Source: an uncultured Collinsella sp. (GTDB taxonomy: Bacteria > Actinomycetota > Coriobacteriia > Coriobacteriales > Coriobacteriaceae). From it: 9,423 nucleotides of DNA. The stretch spans positions 1 through 9,423 of the forward strand of contig CABVBR010000074.1 in NCBI GenBank assembly GCA_902496645.1. The letters run 5' to 3'. Below are positions 1 to 6,987 of this stretch, piece after piece. The number at the start of each line of letters is the position of its first letter. Position 1 is the first letter of the stretch. The notes beneath the pieces were generated by a model. That model was not told the origin of the DNA, did not search any database, and was given only the letters and a program-made list of their open reading frames with translations. The position numbers were made by a program, and so were the translations under genes.

Positions 1-65
1 CCGCCGGGAATAGCAAAAGGGCTGGTTGGTGCGGGTTGCGATTTTGTTAGACAGTCTATTCAGCT

Positions 66-87
66 ATCTGAATTCAGATCTATAGAT
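66..87. promoter_or_regulatory. Overlapping palindromes, possible operator
   Basis: Bases 66-79 (ATCTGAATTCAGAT) are a perfect 14-bp palindrome. Bases 78-87 (ATCTATAGAT) are a perfect 10-bp palindrome sharing two bases with it. Both lie in the AT-rich part of the leader, and a -10-like GATAAT occurs at 85-90, though I see no good -35 at 16-18 bases spacing. A dyad of this size is typical of a dimeric repressor site, but the sequence matches no operator I recognise. Chance occurrence in AT-rich DNA is possible. Confidence 0.25.
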
Positions 88-206
88 AATCGCATGTGCG
101 ACATTTCCCCAGATAAAACCGACCAAAATAAACCTGTCCCTTTTTGTCAGGTCTGGTCTCAGCGGGCCCGGCACGGGCTAAGTTTATCGCGAGTTCCGCA
201 CGAACA

Positions 207-229
207 GGAGGCCACTTAATGTGGCCTCC
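207..229 (+). terminator. Perfect 9-bp hairpin, terminator-like
   Basis: GGAGGCCAC (207-215) pairs perfectly with GTGGCCTCC (221-229) around a 5-base loop TTAAT. The strong GC-rich stem and short loop are typical of an intrinsic terminator. The downstream tract on the plus strand (GTCTTGCGC) has few T residues, and the minus-strand tract is no better. It is therefore either a weak-tailed terminator, probably for the gene to the left, or a structural element of the rnj leader RNA. Its position about 250 bases before the rnj start fits either reading. Confidence 0.45.
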
Positions 230-263
230 GTCTTGCGCAGGACTGTAGAGCAGGAAACTTCAT

Positions 264-301
264 CCGTGCCCGCCCTCGCGGGGAACCGGCGGGATAGACG
301 G
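264..301 (+). other. GC-rich two-part stem in rnj leader
   Basis: CCCGCC (269-274) pairs with GGCGGG (288-293) around a 13-base loop. Outside it, CCGT (264-267) pairs with ACGG (298-301) across a small asymmetric internal loop. An alternative small hairpin can form inside, CCC (273-275) with GGG (280-282 or 281-283). No T-run follows, so this is not an obvious terminator. It could be a structured 5' UTR element. I recognise no riboswitch or T-box consensus, and the fold was worked out by eye without an energy calculation. Confidence 0.3.
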
Positions 302-334
302 GTTCAGATGGGGCTTTGATGCATTGGTGGTCTG

Positions 335-368
335 TTGTTGTGCAAATGGGTATCATACTGTGGTTAAT
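335..368 (+). promoter_or_regulatory. Candidate promoter elements before rnj
   Basis: Hexamers resembling a -10 box occur at 351-356 (TATCAT, 5 of 6 matches to TATAAT), 354-359 (CATACT) and 363-368 (GTTAAT). TTG-containing hexamers that could serve as a -35 are at 335-340 (TTGTTG) and 338-343 (TTGTGC). No pair combines good matches with 16-18 bases spacing; TTGTGC to GTTAAT is 19 bases. The operon promoter most likely lies somewhere in 60-370, but the sequence does not single out one site. Confidence 0.2.
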
Positions 369-475
369 GTGTCGACTCCGTGATGCATGTTTGTACGTTC
401 CCGACGGTCGGTTTGCCAGAAGCGCCCCGTCGGTTGTTTCAGACCCGTTTCGAAGAAAGGAAACAACACTCACCT

Positions 476-2146
476 ATGGCAGCTAAAAAATCATCTCCTT
501 TGAAGATCATCCCGCTCGGCGGCCTTGATGGCATCGGCAAGAACATGACGGTCTTCGAGTGCGGCGACGACATGGTGCTCGTCGACGCTGGCCTCATGTT
601 CCCCGATGACTCGCAGCCCGGTATCGACCTGGTGCTCCCGGATTACACCTACGTTCTGGAGAACGAGGAAAAGCTCCGCGGCATCATCGTCACTCACGGC
701 CACGAGGACCACACCGGTTCGCTTCCGTATCTGCTGCAGGACCTCAACAATAAGGTGCCCATCTTCTCGAGCAAGCTGACGCTTGGCTTTATCGAGGGCA
801 AGCTTTCTGAGTTCCGCATCCGCGCGCCTAAGTTCCGCGAGGTCAAGGGCGGCAGCCATGTCAACCTCGGCGGCATCTCGCTCGACTTCTTCTCGATGAC
901 GCACTCCATCCCCGGCGCTCTGGGCGTGTTCATCCGCACCAATCAGGGCACCGTTATGCACACCGGCGACTTTAAGCTCGACCAGACGCCCATCGACGGC
1001 GTCACGCCCGACTACGCCGCTATCAGCCGCTTTGCCAAGCAGGGCATCGACCTGCTGCTTTCCGACTCAACCAATGCCACGGTTCCCGGCTTTACCAAGT
1101 CCGAGGCCGAGGTTGGTCCCAACCTGCTGCACGCCATCAAGAACGCCCCGGGTCGCGTGTTCGTCGCATCGTTCTCGAGCCACATCCATCGTTTGCAGCA
1201 GATCTGCGATGCCGCCCGCAAGTGCGGCCGTAAGGTCGTTGTGACCGGTCGCTCCATGCTCACGAACACCCGCGTGGCGCGCGAGCTCGGTTATCTCAAC
1301 ATCGATGATGCCGATATCATCGATGCCTTCGATATCGATAACCTGCCTGACGACAAGATCGTCGTCATGTGCACTGGTTCGCAGGGCGAGCCGCTGTCGG
1401 CTCTGTCCCGCATGGCCAATGGCGAGCACAAGACGCTCTCCATTCACGAGGGCGATACCGTTATCCTCTCGGCAACTCCCGTTCCTGGCAACGAGAAGGC
1501 CGTCCAACAGGTCGTTAACAGCCTGGCCAAGCTCGGCTGCGACGTGTGGGATAAGAACCGCGCTCTCGTCCACGTCTCGGGTCACGGTAGCCAGGAGGAG
1601 CTCAAGCTCCTGATGGCCATGGCCAAGCCCACGTACTTTATGCCGGTTCACGGTGAGGCCGTGCATCTGCGCGCCCATGCCCAGCTGGCCCGCAAGATGG
1701 GCATCAAGGACGATCATATCTTTATCCTCGATAACGGCGACACGCTCGAGATGCGCGGTGGTATCGTCAAGCGCGGTACGCCCGTCGAGTCCGGTGTCGT
1801 TTACGTCGACGGCCTGCGTATCGGCGATACCGACCCCATCGTCCTGCGCGATCGCCAGAAGCTCGCCAACGACGGTATGGTCACGGCCGTTGCCATCGTC
1901 TCCCTCAAACACAAGAAGATCGAGGCCATCGAGTTCTCGGGCCGCGGCGTCTCGTTTGCCATCGACGACCAGTTCTCCGAGGATGCCTCCGCGTCCATTA
2001 TGAAGACGATCGAGAAGGGTAAGTTTAGCTTTACCAGCAGCGGTTCCGATGCCATTCGCAAGGCCGTGCGCGATTCGCTCTCTAACTTTATCTGGAGCCG
2101 TACGCGCACCCGTCCGATGATCATCCCGGTCGTCATGGAGGTTTAG
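476..2146 (+). CDS. rnj: Ribonuclease J
   Basis: This is RNase J, a zinc-dependent 5'-3' exoribonuclease and endoribonuclease of the metallo-beta-lactamase/beta-CASP family, acting in mRNA decay and rRNA maturation in the cytoplasm. The 556-residue product fits the usual 550-560. The metallo-beta-lactamase core carries H74-x-H76-x-D78-H79 (THGHEDHTGS) and HTGD at 162-165. The beta-CASP part includes SFSSHIHRLQQ, the CTGSQGEP motif, HVSGH (366-370) and PVHGE (H392). The C-terminal domain ends in RPMIIPVVMEV, nearly identical to the end of Bacillus RNase J1. The ATG at 476 is preferred because homology begins about residue 10 (IIPLGGLDGIGKN) and an AAAGGA SD lies upstream, though its 14-15-base spacing is long. 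An in-frame ATG at 380 would add 32 residues without family resemblance. It heads the operon; ftsK begins one base after its stop. Confidence 0.96.
   Translation: MAAKKSSPLKIIPLGGLDGIGKNMTVFECGDDMVLVDAGLMFPDDSQPGIDLVLPDYTYVLENEEKLRGIIVTHGHEDHTGSLPYLLQDLNNKVPIFSSKLTLGFIEGKLSEFRIRAPKFREVKGGSHVNLGGISLDFFSMTHSIPGALGVFIRTNQGTVMHTGDFKLDQTPIDGVTPDYAAISRFAKQGIDLLLSDSTNATVPGFTKSEAEVGPNLLHAIKNAPGRVFVASFSSHIHRLQQICDAARKCGRKVVVTGRSMLTNTRVARELGYLNIDDADIIDAFDIDNLPDDKIVVMCTGSQGEPLSALSRMANGEHKTLSIHEGDTVILSATPVPGNEKAVQQVVNSLAKLGCDVWDKNRALVHVSGHGSQEELKLLMAMAKPTYFMPVHGEAVHLRAHAQLARKMGIKDDHIFILDNGDTLEMRGGIVKRGTPVESGVVYVDGLRIGDTDPIVLRDRQKLANDGMVTAVAIVSLKHKKIEAIEFSGRGVSFAIDDQFSEDASASIMKTIEKGKFSFTSSGSDAIRKAVRDSLSNFIWSRTRTRPMIIPVVMEV
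2137..2141 (+). promoter_or_regulatory. Shine-Dalgarno deciding the TTG start of ftsK
   Basis: GGAGG sits inside the last codons of rnj, six bases before the TTG at 2148. This near-ideal spacing supports a TTG initiation codon for ftsK rather than a later ATG or GTG. The rnj stop lies between this site and the start, so ribosomes ending rnj could reinitiate on ftsK. Confidence 0.8.
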
Positions 2147-2147
2147 T

Positions 2148-4925
2148 TTGGCGCGCGGATCTGCACAAAACGCCAAAGGCAATAAGGCCAATAACCAACC
2201 GGCATCTGCTAAGGGTGCCGGTTCCCATCTGCGTGCCAATAAGGGCCACGAGTCCGAGTTCGATGAGTTTGAGCCCTTGGTCGAGCCTTCGGCCAATCGC
2301 GATATCGCCGGTGTGGTCATCGCCGTTTTGGCGATCGCGTCCTTCATTGCCGTGATCTCTCCGGCAACAGCGCCCGTGACGGCTGCGGTTGCCGGTTTCT
2401 ACCACCTGGGCTTTGGTCTGGGCGCCTACGTGCTGCCGATCGTCATCTTGCTGTTTGCCGCCACGCTCTTTTTGGGTGAGGACTCGCCGCTCAACGTGCG
2501 CTCTGTTGCGGGCGGCGCCTTGGTCTTTATCGCCGTCGTCTCCATTCTTTCGCTGATGGTGCCGGGCACGAGCGATTCGTGCGACCTTATGTTTACGCCG
2601 CAGAACCTTTCCGTGTCGGGCGGCTACATTGGCGCCTTTATCGCAAGTGCCTTGCAAAACGCCCTGGGTAAACCTATCGCCATGGTTGTCTTGCTGGGGC
2701 TTGTCGTCGTTGGTTTGGTCATTATCGGCTTTTCGGTGGGTGGCGTTTTGCGCTCCGCACGCGATCGCGCTGCCGATTTTGCCGAGCGTCGACGTGCCGA
2801 TGTCAATGCGAGCCCGTGGGGCGATGAAGAGGCCCTGTCTGTTCCCGGCGTCGCTCGTCCGCACCTGAGCATTCTGCGCCAGAAGGGGACTGACGCCGCG
2901 GTGACCACGGTCATGGGTGGCGATGTCGACCCGGTTTTGGATGACGACGAGGACGATGACCCATTTGTCGTCGTATCCGAGTCGGTTGAAGCCGAGCGCG
3001 CCAAGACCACGCTGCTGCCGCGCCGCCATGCCAAGAAGGGCAAGGCTGCGCCCAAGCTCAACACAAGCGAGCCCGACCCGTCTTGGTCCGATAGCGAGAT
3101 TGAGCTCACCGAGGGTGACGACGAGGACGACGAGGCTCCGCTCGAGACCGCCAAGACAACCTTGCTGCCGCGTCGCCACGCCAAGCGCGGTCAGGTCACT
3201 GGACAGCTTTCGATGGAGGACGATCCGGACAAGGTTGACGAGTCCGAGCCGCCGTTTGCCGTGAACCCTGTTTCGGCCGCACCTCAGATTCCCGACTTCT
3301 TAAAGCATCCCAAGGTTGCCGATGCTCCTGCCACGAGTGCTGTCGAATCGGCTGCGGCTCGTGATGGGGGAGCGGACGGCGGCGCCGCAGATAACGAGGG
3401 CGAAGAAGAGGACGGCCTCAAGCTTCCGCCGCTCGAAATCCTGCATGCCAACCCGCAGTCGGCTTCCGCCGCGTCTTCGGACAAGGAGCTGGAGCAGACC
3501 GCTGAGTCACTGCAATCCACCTTGCTTGAGTTTGGCCGCAGCGCCCGCGTGGTCGGCTGGATCGCCGGCCCCACGGTGACGACCTTTAAACTGCAGCCCG
3601 GTGAGGGCGAGCGCGTGAGCAAGATCTCGAGCCTCGAGGACGATATTGCGCTTTCGCTTGCCGCCCAGTCGGTGCGCATCTTCGCGCCGATCCCCGGCAC
3701 CTCTCTCGTTGGTATCGAGATTCCCAACCGCAAGCGCCAGAACGTCAATCTGGGCGACGTGCTGCCCTATGTGAAGGGCGGTCCGCTCGAGCTCGCCATC
3801 GGCCGCGACGCCGAGGGCACGCCGGTTGTCGCCGACCTCGCCAAGATGCCTCACCTGTTGATTGCCGGTACGACCGGTTCTGGTAAGTCGGTGATGATCA
3901 ACTCCATCATCACGACCTTGCTCATGCGCGCCCTTCCCGAGGACGTTCGCCTGATTATGGTCGACCCCAAGCGCGTCGAGCTTGCGGGCTATAACGGTCT
4001 GCCGCATCTCTATGTGCCCGTGGTGACCGAGCCTAAGCAGGCCGCGAGCGCTCTGCAATGGGCTGTGTCCGAGATGGAGCGTCGCCTGAAGGTCTTCGAG
4101 CGTCTCAACGTGCGTAAGATCTCGACCTACAACGAAAAGCAGGCTGCTGGCGAGTTTGAGCATTACGACAACCCGCCGCAAAAGATGCCCTACCTGGTCA
4201 TTATCATTGACGAGCTCTCTGACCTGATGATGGTCGCCGGTAAGGATGTCGAGGCCTCGATCGTTCGTATTGCACAGCTGGGCCGTGCCGCCGGTATTCA
4301 CCTTATCGTTGCCACGCAGCGCCCCAGCTCCAACGTGGTGACGGGCCTTATCAAGGCCAACATCACCAACCGCATCGCCTTTAACGTCGCCACGGGCATC
4401 GACTCGCGCGTCATCATCGACCAGATGGGTGCCGAGAAGCTCACCGGTTTGGGCGACATGCTGTTCTCCAAGGTCGACTGGGGCAAGCCCCGCCGTATCC
4501 AGGGCTGCTTTGTCTCGGACGACGAAATCAACGAGATTGTCGAGTTCGTTAAGTCGCAGAGCGAGCCCGACTACCACGAGGAGATTCTGTCCGCCGTGGC
4601 GCCCGCTTCCATGTCCATGGCTGGTGGCGGCGGCATTGTCCGCACCGGAGTCGCCGAGCCGCAAGACGATGATCCGCTCATTTGGGAAGCCGCCCATATT
4701 GTGGTGGAATCGCAGCTTGGCTCCACATCTGGCCTGCAACGTCGTCTGAAGGTTGGCTATGCGCGTGCCGGGCGTATTATGGACATGCTGGAAGAAAAGG
4801 GTGTCGTCGGCCCGCCCGACGGTTCTAAGCCGCGCGAGGTCCTGTTGGACGAGGAGGGGCTTGCCGCGCTGGAATCTGTCGACGCCGAGATGGCACGTGA
4901 AGATCGTGAGTTTGGAGGATTCTGA
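2148..4925 (+). CDS. ftsK: FtsK/SpoIIIE-type DNA translocase
   Basis: This is a membrane-anchored, ATP-driven double-stranded DNA pump that clears and orients the chromosome terminus at the division septum. The 925-residue protein has about four membrane segments near residues 53-71, 90-110, 119-138 and 176-199. A charged disordered linker follows (about 203-440) with acidic runs of Asp/Glu and two copies of AKTTLLPRRHAK (from 285 and 335). The motor spans about 443-820: an alpha domain, Walker A GTTGSGKS (574-581), Walker B LVIIIDE (683-689, D688), then ATQRPSSNVVTGLIKANI and the conserved QMGAEKLTGLGDML stretch. A C-terminal winged-helix gamma domain (about 840-905, STSGLQRRLKVGYARAGRIM) is the module that reads orienting sequences in known FtsK proteins. 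The start is TTG with GGAGG six bases upstream. Its TGA shares one base with the next ATG (TGATG). All ATPase motifs look intact. Confidence 0.97.
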   Translation: MARGSAQNAKGNKANNQPASAKGAGSHLRANKGHESEFDEFEPLVEPSANRDIAGVVIAVLAIASFIAVISPATAPVTAAVAGFYHLGFGLGAYVLPIVILLFAATLFLGEDSPLNVRSVAGGALVFIAVVSILSLMVPGTSDSCDLMFTPQNLSVSGGYIGAFIASALQNALGKPIAMVVLLGLVVVGLVIIGFSVGGVLRSARDRAADFAERRRADVNASPWGDEEALSVPGVARPHLSILRQKGTDAAVTTVMGGDVDPVLDDDEDDDPFVVVSESVEAERAKTTLLPRRHAKKGKAAPKLNTSEPDPSWSDSEIELTEGDDEDDEAPLETAKTTLLPRRHAKRGQVTGQLSMEDDPDKVDESEPPFAVNPVSAAPQIPDFLKHPKVADAPATSAVESAAARDGGADGGAADNEGEEEDGLKLPPLEILHANPQSASAASSDKELEQTAESLQSTLLEFGRSARVVGWIAGPTVTTFKLQPGEGERVSKISSLEDDIALSLAAQSVRIFAPIPGTSLVGIEIPNRKRQNVNLGDVLPYVKGGPLELAIGRDAEGTPVVADLAKMPHLLIAGTTGSGKSVMINSIITTLLMRALPEDVRLIMVDPKRVELAGYNGLPHLYVPVVTEPKQAASALQWAVSEMERRLKVFERLNVRKISTYNEKQAAGEFEHYDNPPQKMPYLVIIIDELSDLMMVAGKDVEASIVRIAQLGRAAGIHLIVATQRPSSNVVTGLIKANITNRIAFNVATGIDSRVIIDQMGAEKLTGLGDMLFSKVDWGKPRRIQGCFVSDDEINEIVEFVKSQSEPDYHEEILSAVAPASMSMAGGGGIVRTGVAEPQDDDPLIWEAAHIVVESQLGSTSGLQRRLKVGYARAGRIMDMLEEKGVVGPPDGSKPREVLLDEEGLAALESVDAEMAREDREFGGF
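3000..3194 (+). repeat. Duplicated AKTTLLPRRHAK motif in FtsK linker
   Basis: The FtsK linker encodes AKTTLLPRRHAKKGK (3000-3044, residues 285-299) and AKTTLLPRRHAKRGQ (3150-3194, residues 335-349), exactly 150 bases apart. Over the 12 identical residues the DNA differs at five third or synonymous positions (ACC/ACA, ACG/ACC, CTG/TTG, CGC/CGT, CAT/CAC) and at no amino acid. Each copy is preceded by an Asp/Glu-rich run. The pattern suggests an old duplication kept for its peptide sequence. The basic, hydrophobic LLPRRHAK core could be a short binding motif, but its partner is unknown. Confidence 0.85.
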
Positions 4926-6436
4926 TGGCTGCACGCTTTGGTGACATGCTGCTCGAGCAGCGTCGCCGAATGGGCCTTTCCATTCAGCAGGTCGCCAACA
5001 CCATCAAAATCAGGCCGCAGATCATCGAGTTTTTCGAGACCGGTAACTTTGCTTCGATGCCGCCGCGCGGCTATGCGCAGGGCATGATTTCGAGCTATGC
5101 TCGCTTTTTGGGCCTCAATCCGCGCGAGGTCGTCAATGCCTACTTTGACGAGCTGATGGCATACGAGCGCGAGACGTCGCAGCAGGGCGGTCGTTTTCAG
5201 GACGCCGCCGGCTATGTCAATTCGCGTTCCTCGGTGGATAATGGGCGCTTCCTGATGGTTCAGGGTGGTCGTTCGACGCGTTATGGTCAGCGTCCGCAGC
5301 AGGCTGGCTATATTACCGAGACGGGGTCCAGTGAGGAAATCCGTTCTCAGCGCGATCGTTTCCGCAGCACGCCTATGCCCGACGATCGTGCGCTTCCCGC
5401 TGCCCGCGGTGTGGTGCGCGATCCCCGTGTCGGCTACGGAGATGGCGGCTATTCCGATCGTGGCTACCGTGGTGTCTCTGCCGGTCGTGCTCGCGGCGGC
5501 TATGCGGACGCCGATACCACGCAGGTGACGCCGCGTCTTCGCTCTCAATCACAGCCGTATGGCCAGCGCTCTTCGGCTCCGCGTGCGGGCCAGCGTGGCT
5601 ATCAAGGCCGCGGTGAACTTGCGCCCCGCTCGGGTCAGCGCAGCCTTCAGGGCCAGGGTGGCTATTGCGGCCGTTCCGATAGCAATCGTGGCCGTATGCC
5701 TCAGGGAGGCGGCCGCAGCAGTTCCAGTCGTGGACGCGGCGGTTCCCGTGCTCCTCAAAACAACGGGCTCGATCCGCGTATCGTCTACGCCGGTATCGGT
5801 GCCGTGGCGTTGCTGCTGATCGTGCTCATCGTGGTACTTCTGCGCGGCTGCGCATCTTCGACGCCCGAGACCACGCCCGAGACGCCCACTGCTACCAAGA
5901 CGGCGCCCAAGAAGTCTTCTAAGAAGACCGAAACGGTCGACGAGGACGAAGACACCGATGAGGTGACGGATGAGTCGACCGATTCGGACGCCACCAAGAC
6001 GACGGCTAAAAAGGAAGAAAACGAGGTAACGAAGGTCAAGGTCTCCGTTGCCAAGGGAAAGACCGCCTGGATTGAGGTCAAGGTCGATGGCAAGTCGGTC
6101 TATGGAGCCCAGGCGACTGGCCCCTTTGAGCAGGAGTACACGCCTGAGTCCTCGATCGAGATCACCACGTCCAAGCCTTCCGATGTCACCGTTACCAAGA
6201 ACGGCGAAAAGGTCCGTTACGATACCAAGACCTCGGGCGTGGCGCGTGTGACGATCACCGTTCCCAAGAAGGAGACGACTGGTTCCGAGAATGGTGAAAG
6301 TTCTGATGGTACCGACACCACCGACGGTGCCGACACCACCGACGGCACCGATGCCCAGTCCACGGATGGCGCCGATACCGCAACTGACGGCCAGACGCCC
6401 ACCGATTCTACCGACTATTCGTACGATAGCTACTAA
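4925..6436 (+). CDS. RodZ/YmfM-like transmembrane HTH protein
   Basis: The 503-residue protein has the RodZ layout: N-terminal cytoplasmic helix-turn-helix, one membrane helix, and an extracellular domain. Residues 1-75 match the RodZ HTH type (LLEQRRRMGLSIQQVA, then FASMPPRGYAQGMISSYARFLGL). In RodZ this domain contacts the MreB cytoskeleton rather than acting as a classical repressor. Residues about 83-285 form a low-complexity linker rich in Gly, Arg, Gln, Ser and Tyr. The membrane helix spans 286-306. Residues about 310-365 are Thr/Lys/Asp/Glu-rich, 367-446 look like the extracellular DUF4115 beta domain, and the tail is rich in Thr, Asp, Gly and Ser. The ATG overlaps the ftsK stop by one base, and GGAGG at 4914-4918 is six bases upstream. 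The ymfM gene of Bacillus likewise precedes pgsA-cinA-recA. The linker is far longer than usual for RodZ. No mreB is in the window, so a shape role is inferred from family and neighbours. Confidence 0.85.
   Translation: MAARFGDMLLEQRRRMGLSIQQVANTIKIRPQIIEFFETGNFASMPPRGYAQGMISSYARFLGLNPREVVNAYFDELMAYERETSQQGGRFQDAAGYVNSRSSVDNGRFLMVQGGRSTRYGQRPQQAGYITETGSSEEIRSQRDRFRSTPMPDDRALPAARGVVRDPRVGYGDGGYSDRGYRGVSAGRARGGYADADTTQVTPRLRSQSQPYGQRSSAPRAGQRGYQGRGELAPRSGQRSLQGQGGYCGRSDSNRGRMPQGGGRSSSSRGRGGSRAPQNNGLDPRIVYAGIGAVALLLIVLIVVLLRGCASSTPETTPETPTATKTAPKKSSKKTETVDEDEDTDEVTDESTDSDATKTTAKKEENEVTKVKVSVAKGKTAWIEVKVDGKSVYGAQATGPFEQEYTPESSIEITTSKPSDVTVTKNGEKVRYDTKTSGVARVTITVPKKETTGSENGESSDGTDTTDGADTTDGTDAQSTDGADTATDGQTPTDSTDYSYDSY
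5585..5674 (+). repeat. 15-residue imperfect tandem repeat in RodZ-like linker
   Basis: Residues 221-235 (AGQRGYQGRGELAPR) and 236-250 (SGQRSLQGQGGYCGR) are adjacent 15-residue units sharing GQRxxQGxG and a terminal Arg. Related GQR and RG dipeptides occur on both sides. The second unit contains the only cysteine of the linker. The DNA copies have diverged, so this is an old duplication within a low-complexity stretch. Confidence 0.65.
6308..6343 (+). repeat. 18-base tandem repeat, Thr/Asp-rich tail
   Basis: Two adjacent 18-base units encode GTDTTD and GADTTD (residues 462-473) and differ only at one base of the second codon (ACC/GCC). A degenerate third unit follows from 6344 (GTDAQS). They form part of the acidic, Thr/Ser-rich extracellular C-terminus of the RodZ-like protein. 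Short in-frame repeats like this can change copy number by slippage without breaking the reading frame. Confidence 0.8.
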
Positions 6437-6462
6437 GCCGCTCGTACGCGAAAGGAAACATC

Positions 6463-6960
6463 ATGGCTAAAGATTCCAGCTTCGACGTCGTGTCCGAGGT
6501 CAACATGCAAGAGGTCGACAACGCCTTCCAGCAGACCACGCGCGAGATTTCCCAGCGCTATGACCTGAAGGATTCCGGCGCCACGATCGAGCTTTCGAAG
6601 GGCGACAAGCTCTTTACGATCAACGCCCCGGCCGACTTTGTCTCCAAGCAGATCATCGATGTCCTGAGCTCCAAGCTCATCAAGCGCGGCATCGACCTCA
6701 AGGCTGTCTCGTGGGATGCTCCGCAGGCGGCATCGGGCGGCACCGTGCGCGTGCTCGGCCATATCGTCGAGGGTATCGACCAGGCGACCGCCAAGAAGAT
6801 CAACAAGGACATCAAGGACCAAAAGCTCAAGGTCAAGGTGACTATCGAGGCCGACAAGCTGCGTGTTTCCTCTGCTTCGAAGGACGCGTTGCAGACCGTG
6901 ATCCAATTCCTGCGCGACCAGGACTACGGCCAGCCGCTGCAGTTCACCAACTACCGCTAA
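6463..6960 (+). CDS. yajQ: YajQ family nucleotide-binding protein (UPF0234)
   Basis: The 165-residue product covers the whole YajQ family (about 160-165 residues), from SSFDVVSEVNMQEVDNAF at the N-terminus to GQPLQFTNYR at the end. The fold is two ferredoxin-like units with no membrane segment, so it is a soluble cytoplasmic protein. Family members bind nucleotides; a Xanthomonas homologue binds cyclic di-GMP and acts with a transcription factor, but this role is not general and cannot be assumed here. Start ATG with AAAGGA (6451-6456) six bases upstream. It sits 26 bases after the rodZ-like gene and 27 before rimO, probably in the same transcript. Its presence between a ymfM-type gene and pgsA is not part of the widely conserved core order I know. 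Confidence 0.93.
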   Translation: MAKDSSFDVVSEVNMQEVDNAFQQTTREISQRYDLKDSGATIELSKGDKLFTINAPADFVSKQIIDVLSSKLIKRGIDLKAVSWDAPQAASGGTVRVLGHIVEGIDQATAKKINKDIKDQKLKVKVTIEADKLRVSSASKDALQTVIQFLRDQDYGQPLQFTNYR

Positions 6961-6987
6961 TATCATTCGAAAGGACTGCTCTCCAAC

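Larger units (their letters stand above)
1..475. other. Non-coding leader region upstream of rnj
   Basis: I see no convincing gene here. GC content falls to about 38% over 41-140, well below the GC-rich genes downstream. One plus-strand frame stays open from base 1 to a TAA at 217-219, but it uses many AT-ending and rare codons (ATA, AGA, CTA, TTA), unlike the genes downstream, and its translation resembles no family I know. A TAG at 11-13 in another frame, directly before the AT-rich stretch, could end an upstream gene, but only four codons of that frame are visible. The region holds two overlapping palindromes, a 9-bp hairpin and a second GC-rich fold, listed separately. It probably combines the 3' end of the previous transcription unit with the promoter and 5' UTR of the rnj operon. 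Confidence 0.6.

Noticed and set aside
132..152. ACCTG/CAGGT stem with a T-rich loop as a terminator
   Set aside because: Only five pairs, and the T-run lies inside the loop rather than after the stem on the plus strand.
1..219. Open plus-strand frame of 72 codons ending in TAA at 217-219
   Set aside because: Codon use is unlike the other genes, the product resembles no family I know, and its stop falls in the loop of a terminator-like hairpin. It could still be the tail of an unusual upstream gene, but this cannot be supported here.
268..298. GC-rich segment resembling a CRISPR repeat
   Set aside because: Single copy, no spacers, no cas genes; better explained as an RNA hairpin.
380..475. 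32-residue N-terminal extension of RNase J from the ATG at 380
   Set aside because: The extension resembles nothing in the family, while the ATG at 476 gives the usual length and is preceded by an SD-like AAAGGA.
1067..2347. 426-codon minus-strand open frame across the rnj/ftsK junction
   Set aside because: Shadow of rnj codon bias; same His/Asp/Gly/Arg-rich antisense composition and no family match.
2133..3179. 348-codon minus-strand open frame opposite the ftsK N-terminus
   Set aside because: Overlaps the membrane segments and linker of a clear ftsK gene and shows no motif of its own.
3507..4934. 475-codon minus-strand open frame opposite the ftsK motor region
   Set aside because: Shadow of the conserved FtsK coding frame; no recognisable domain.
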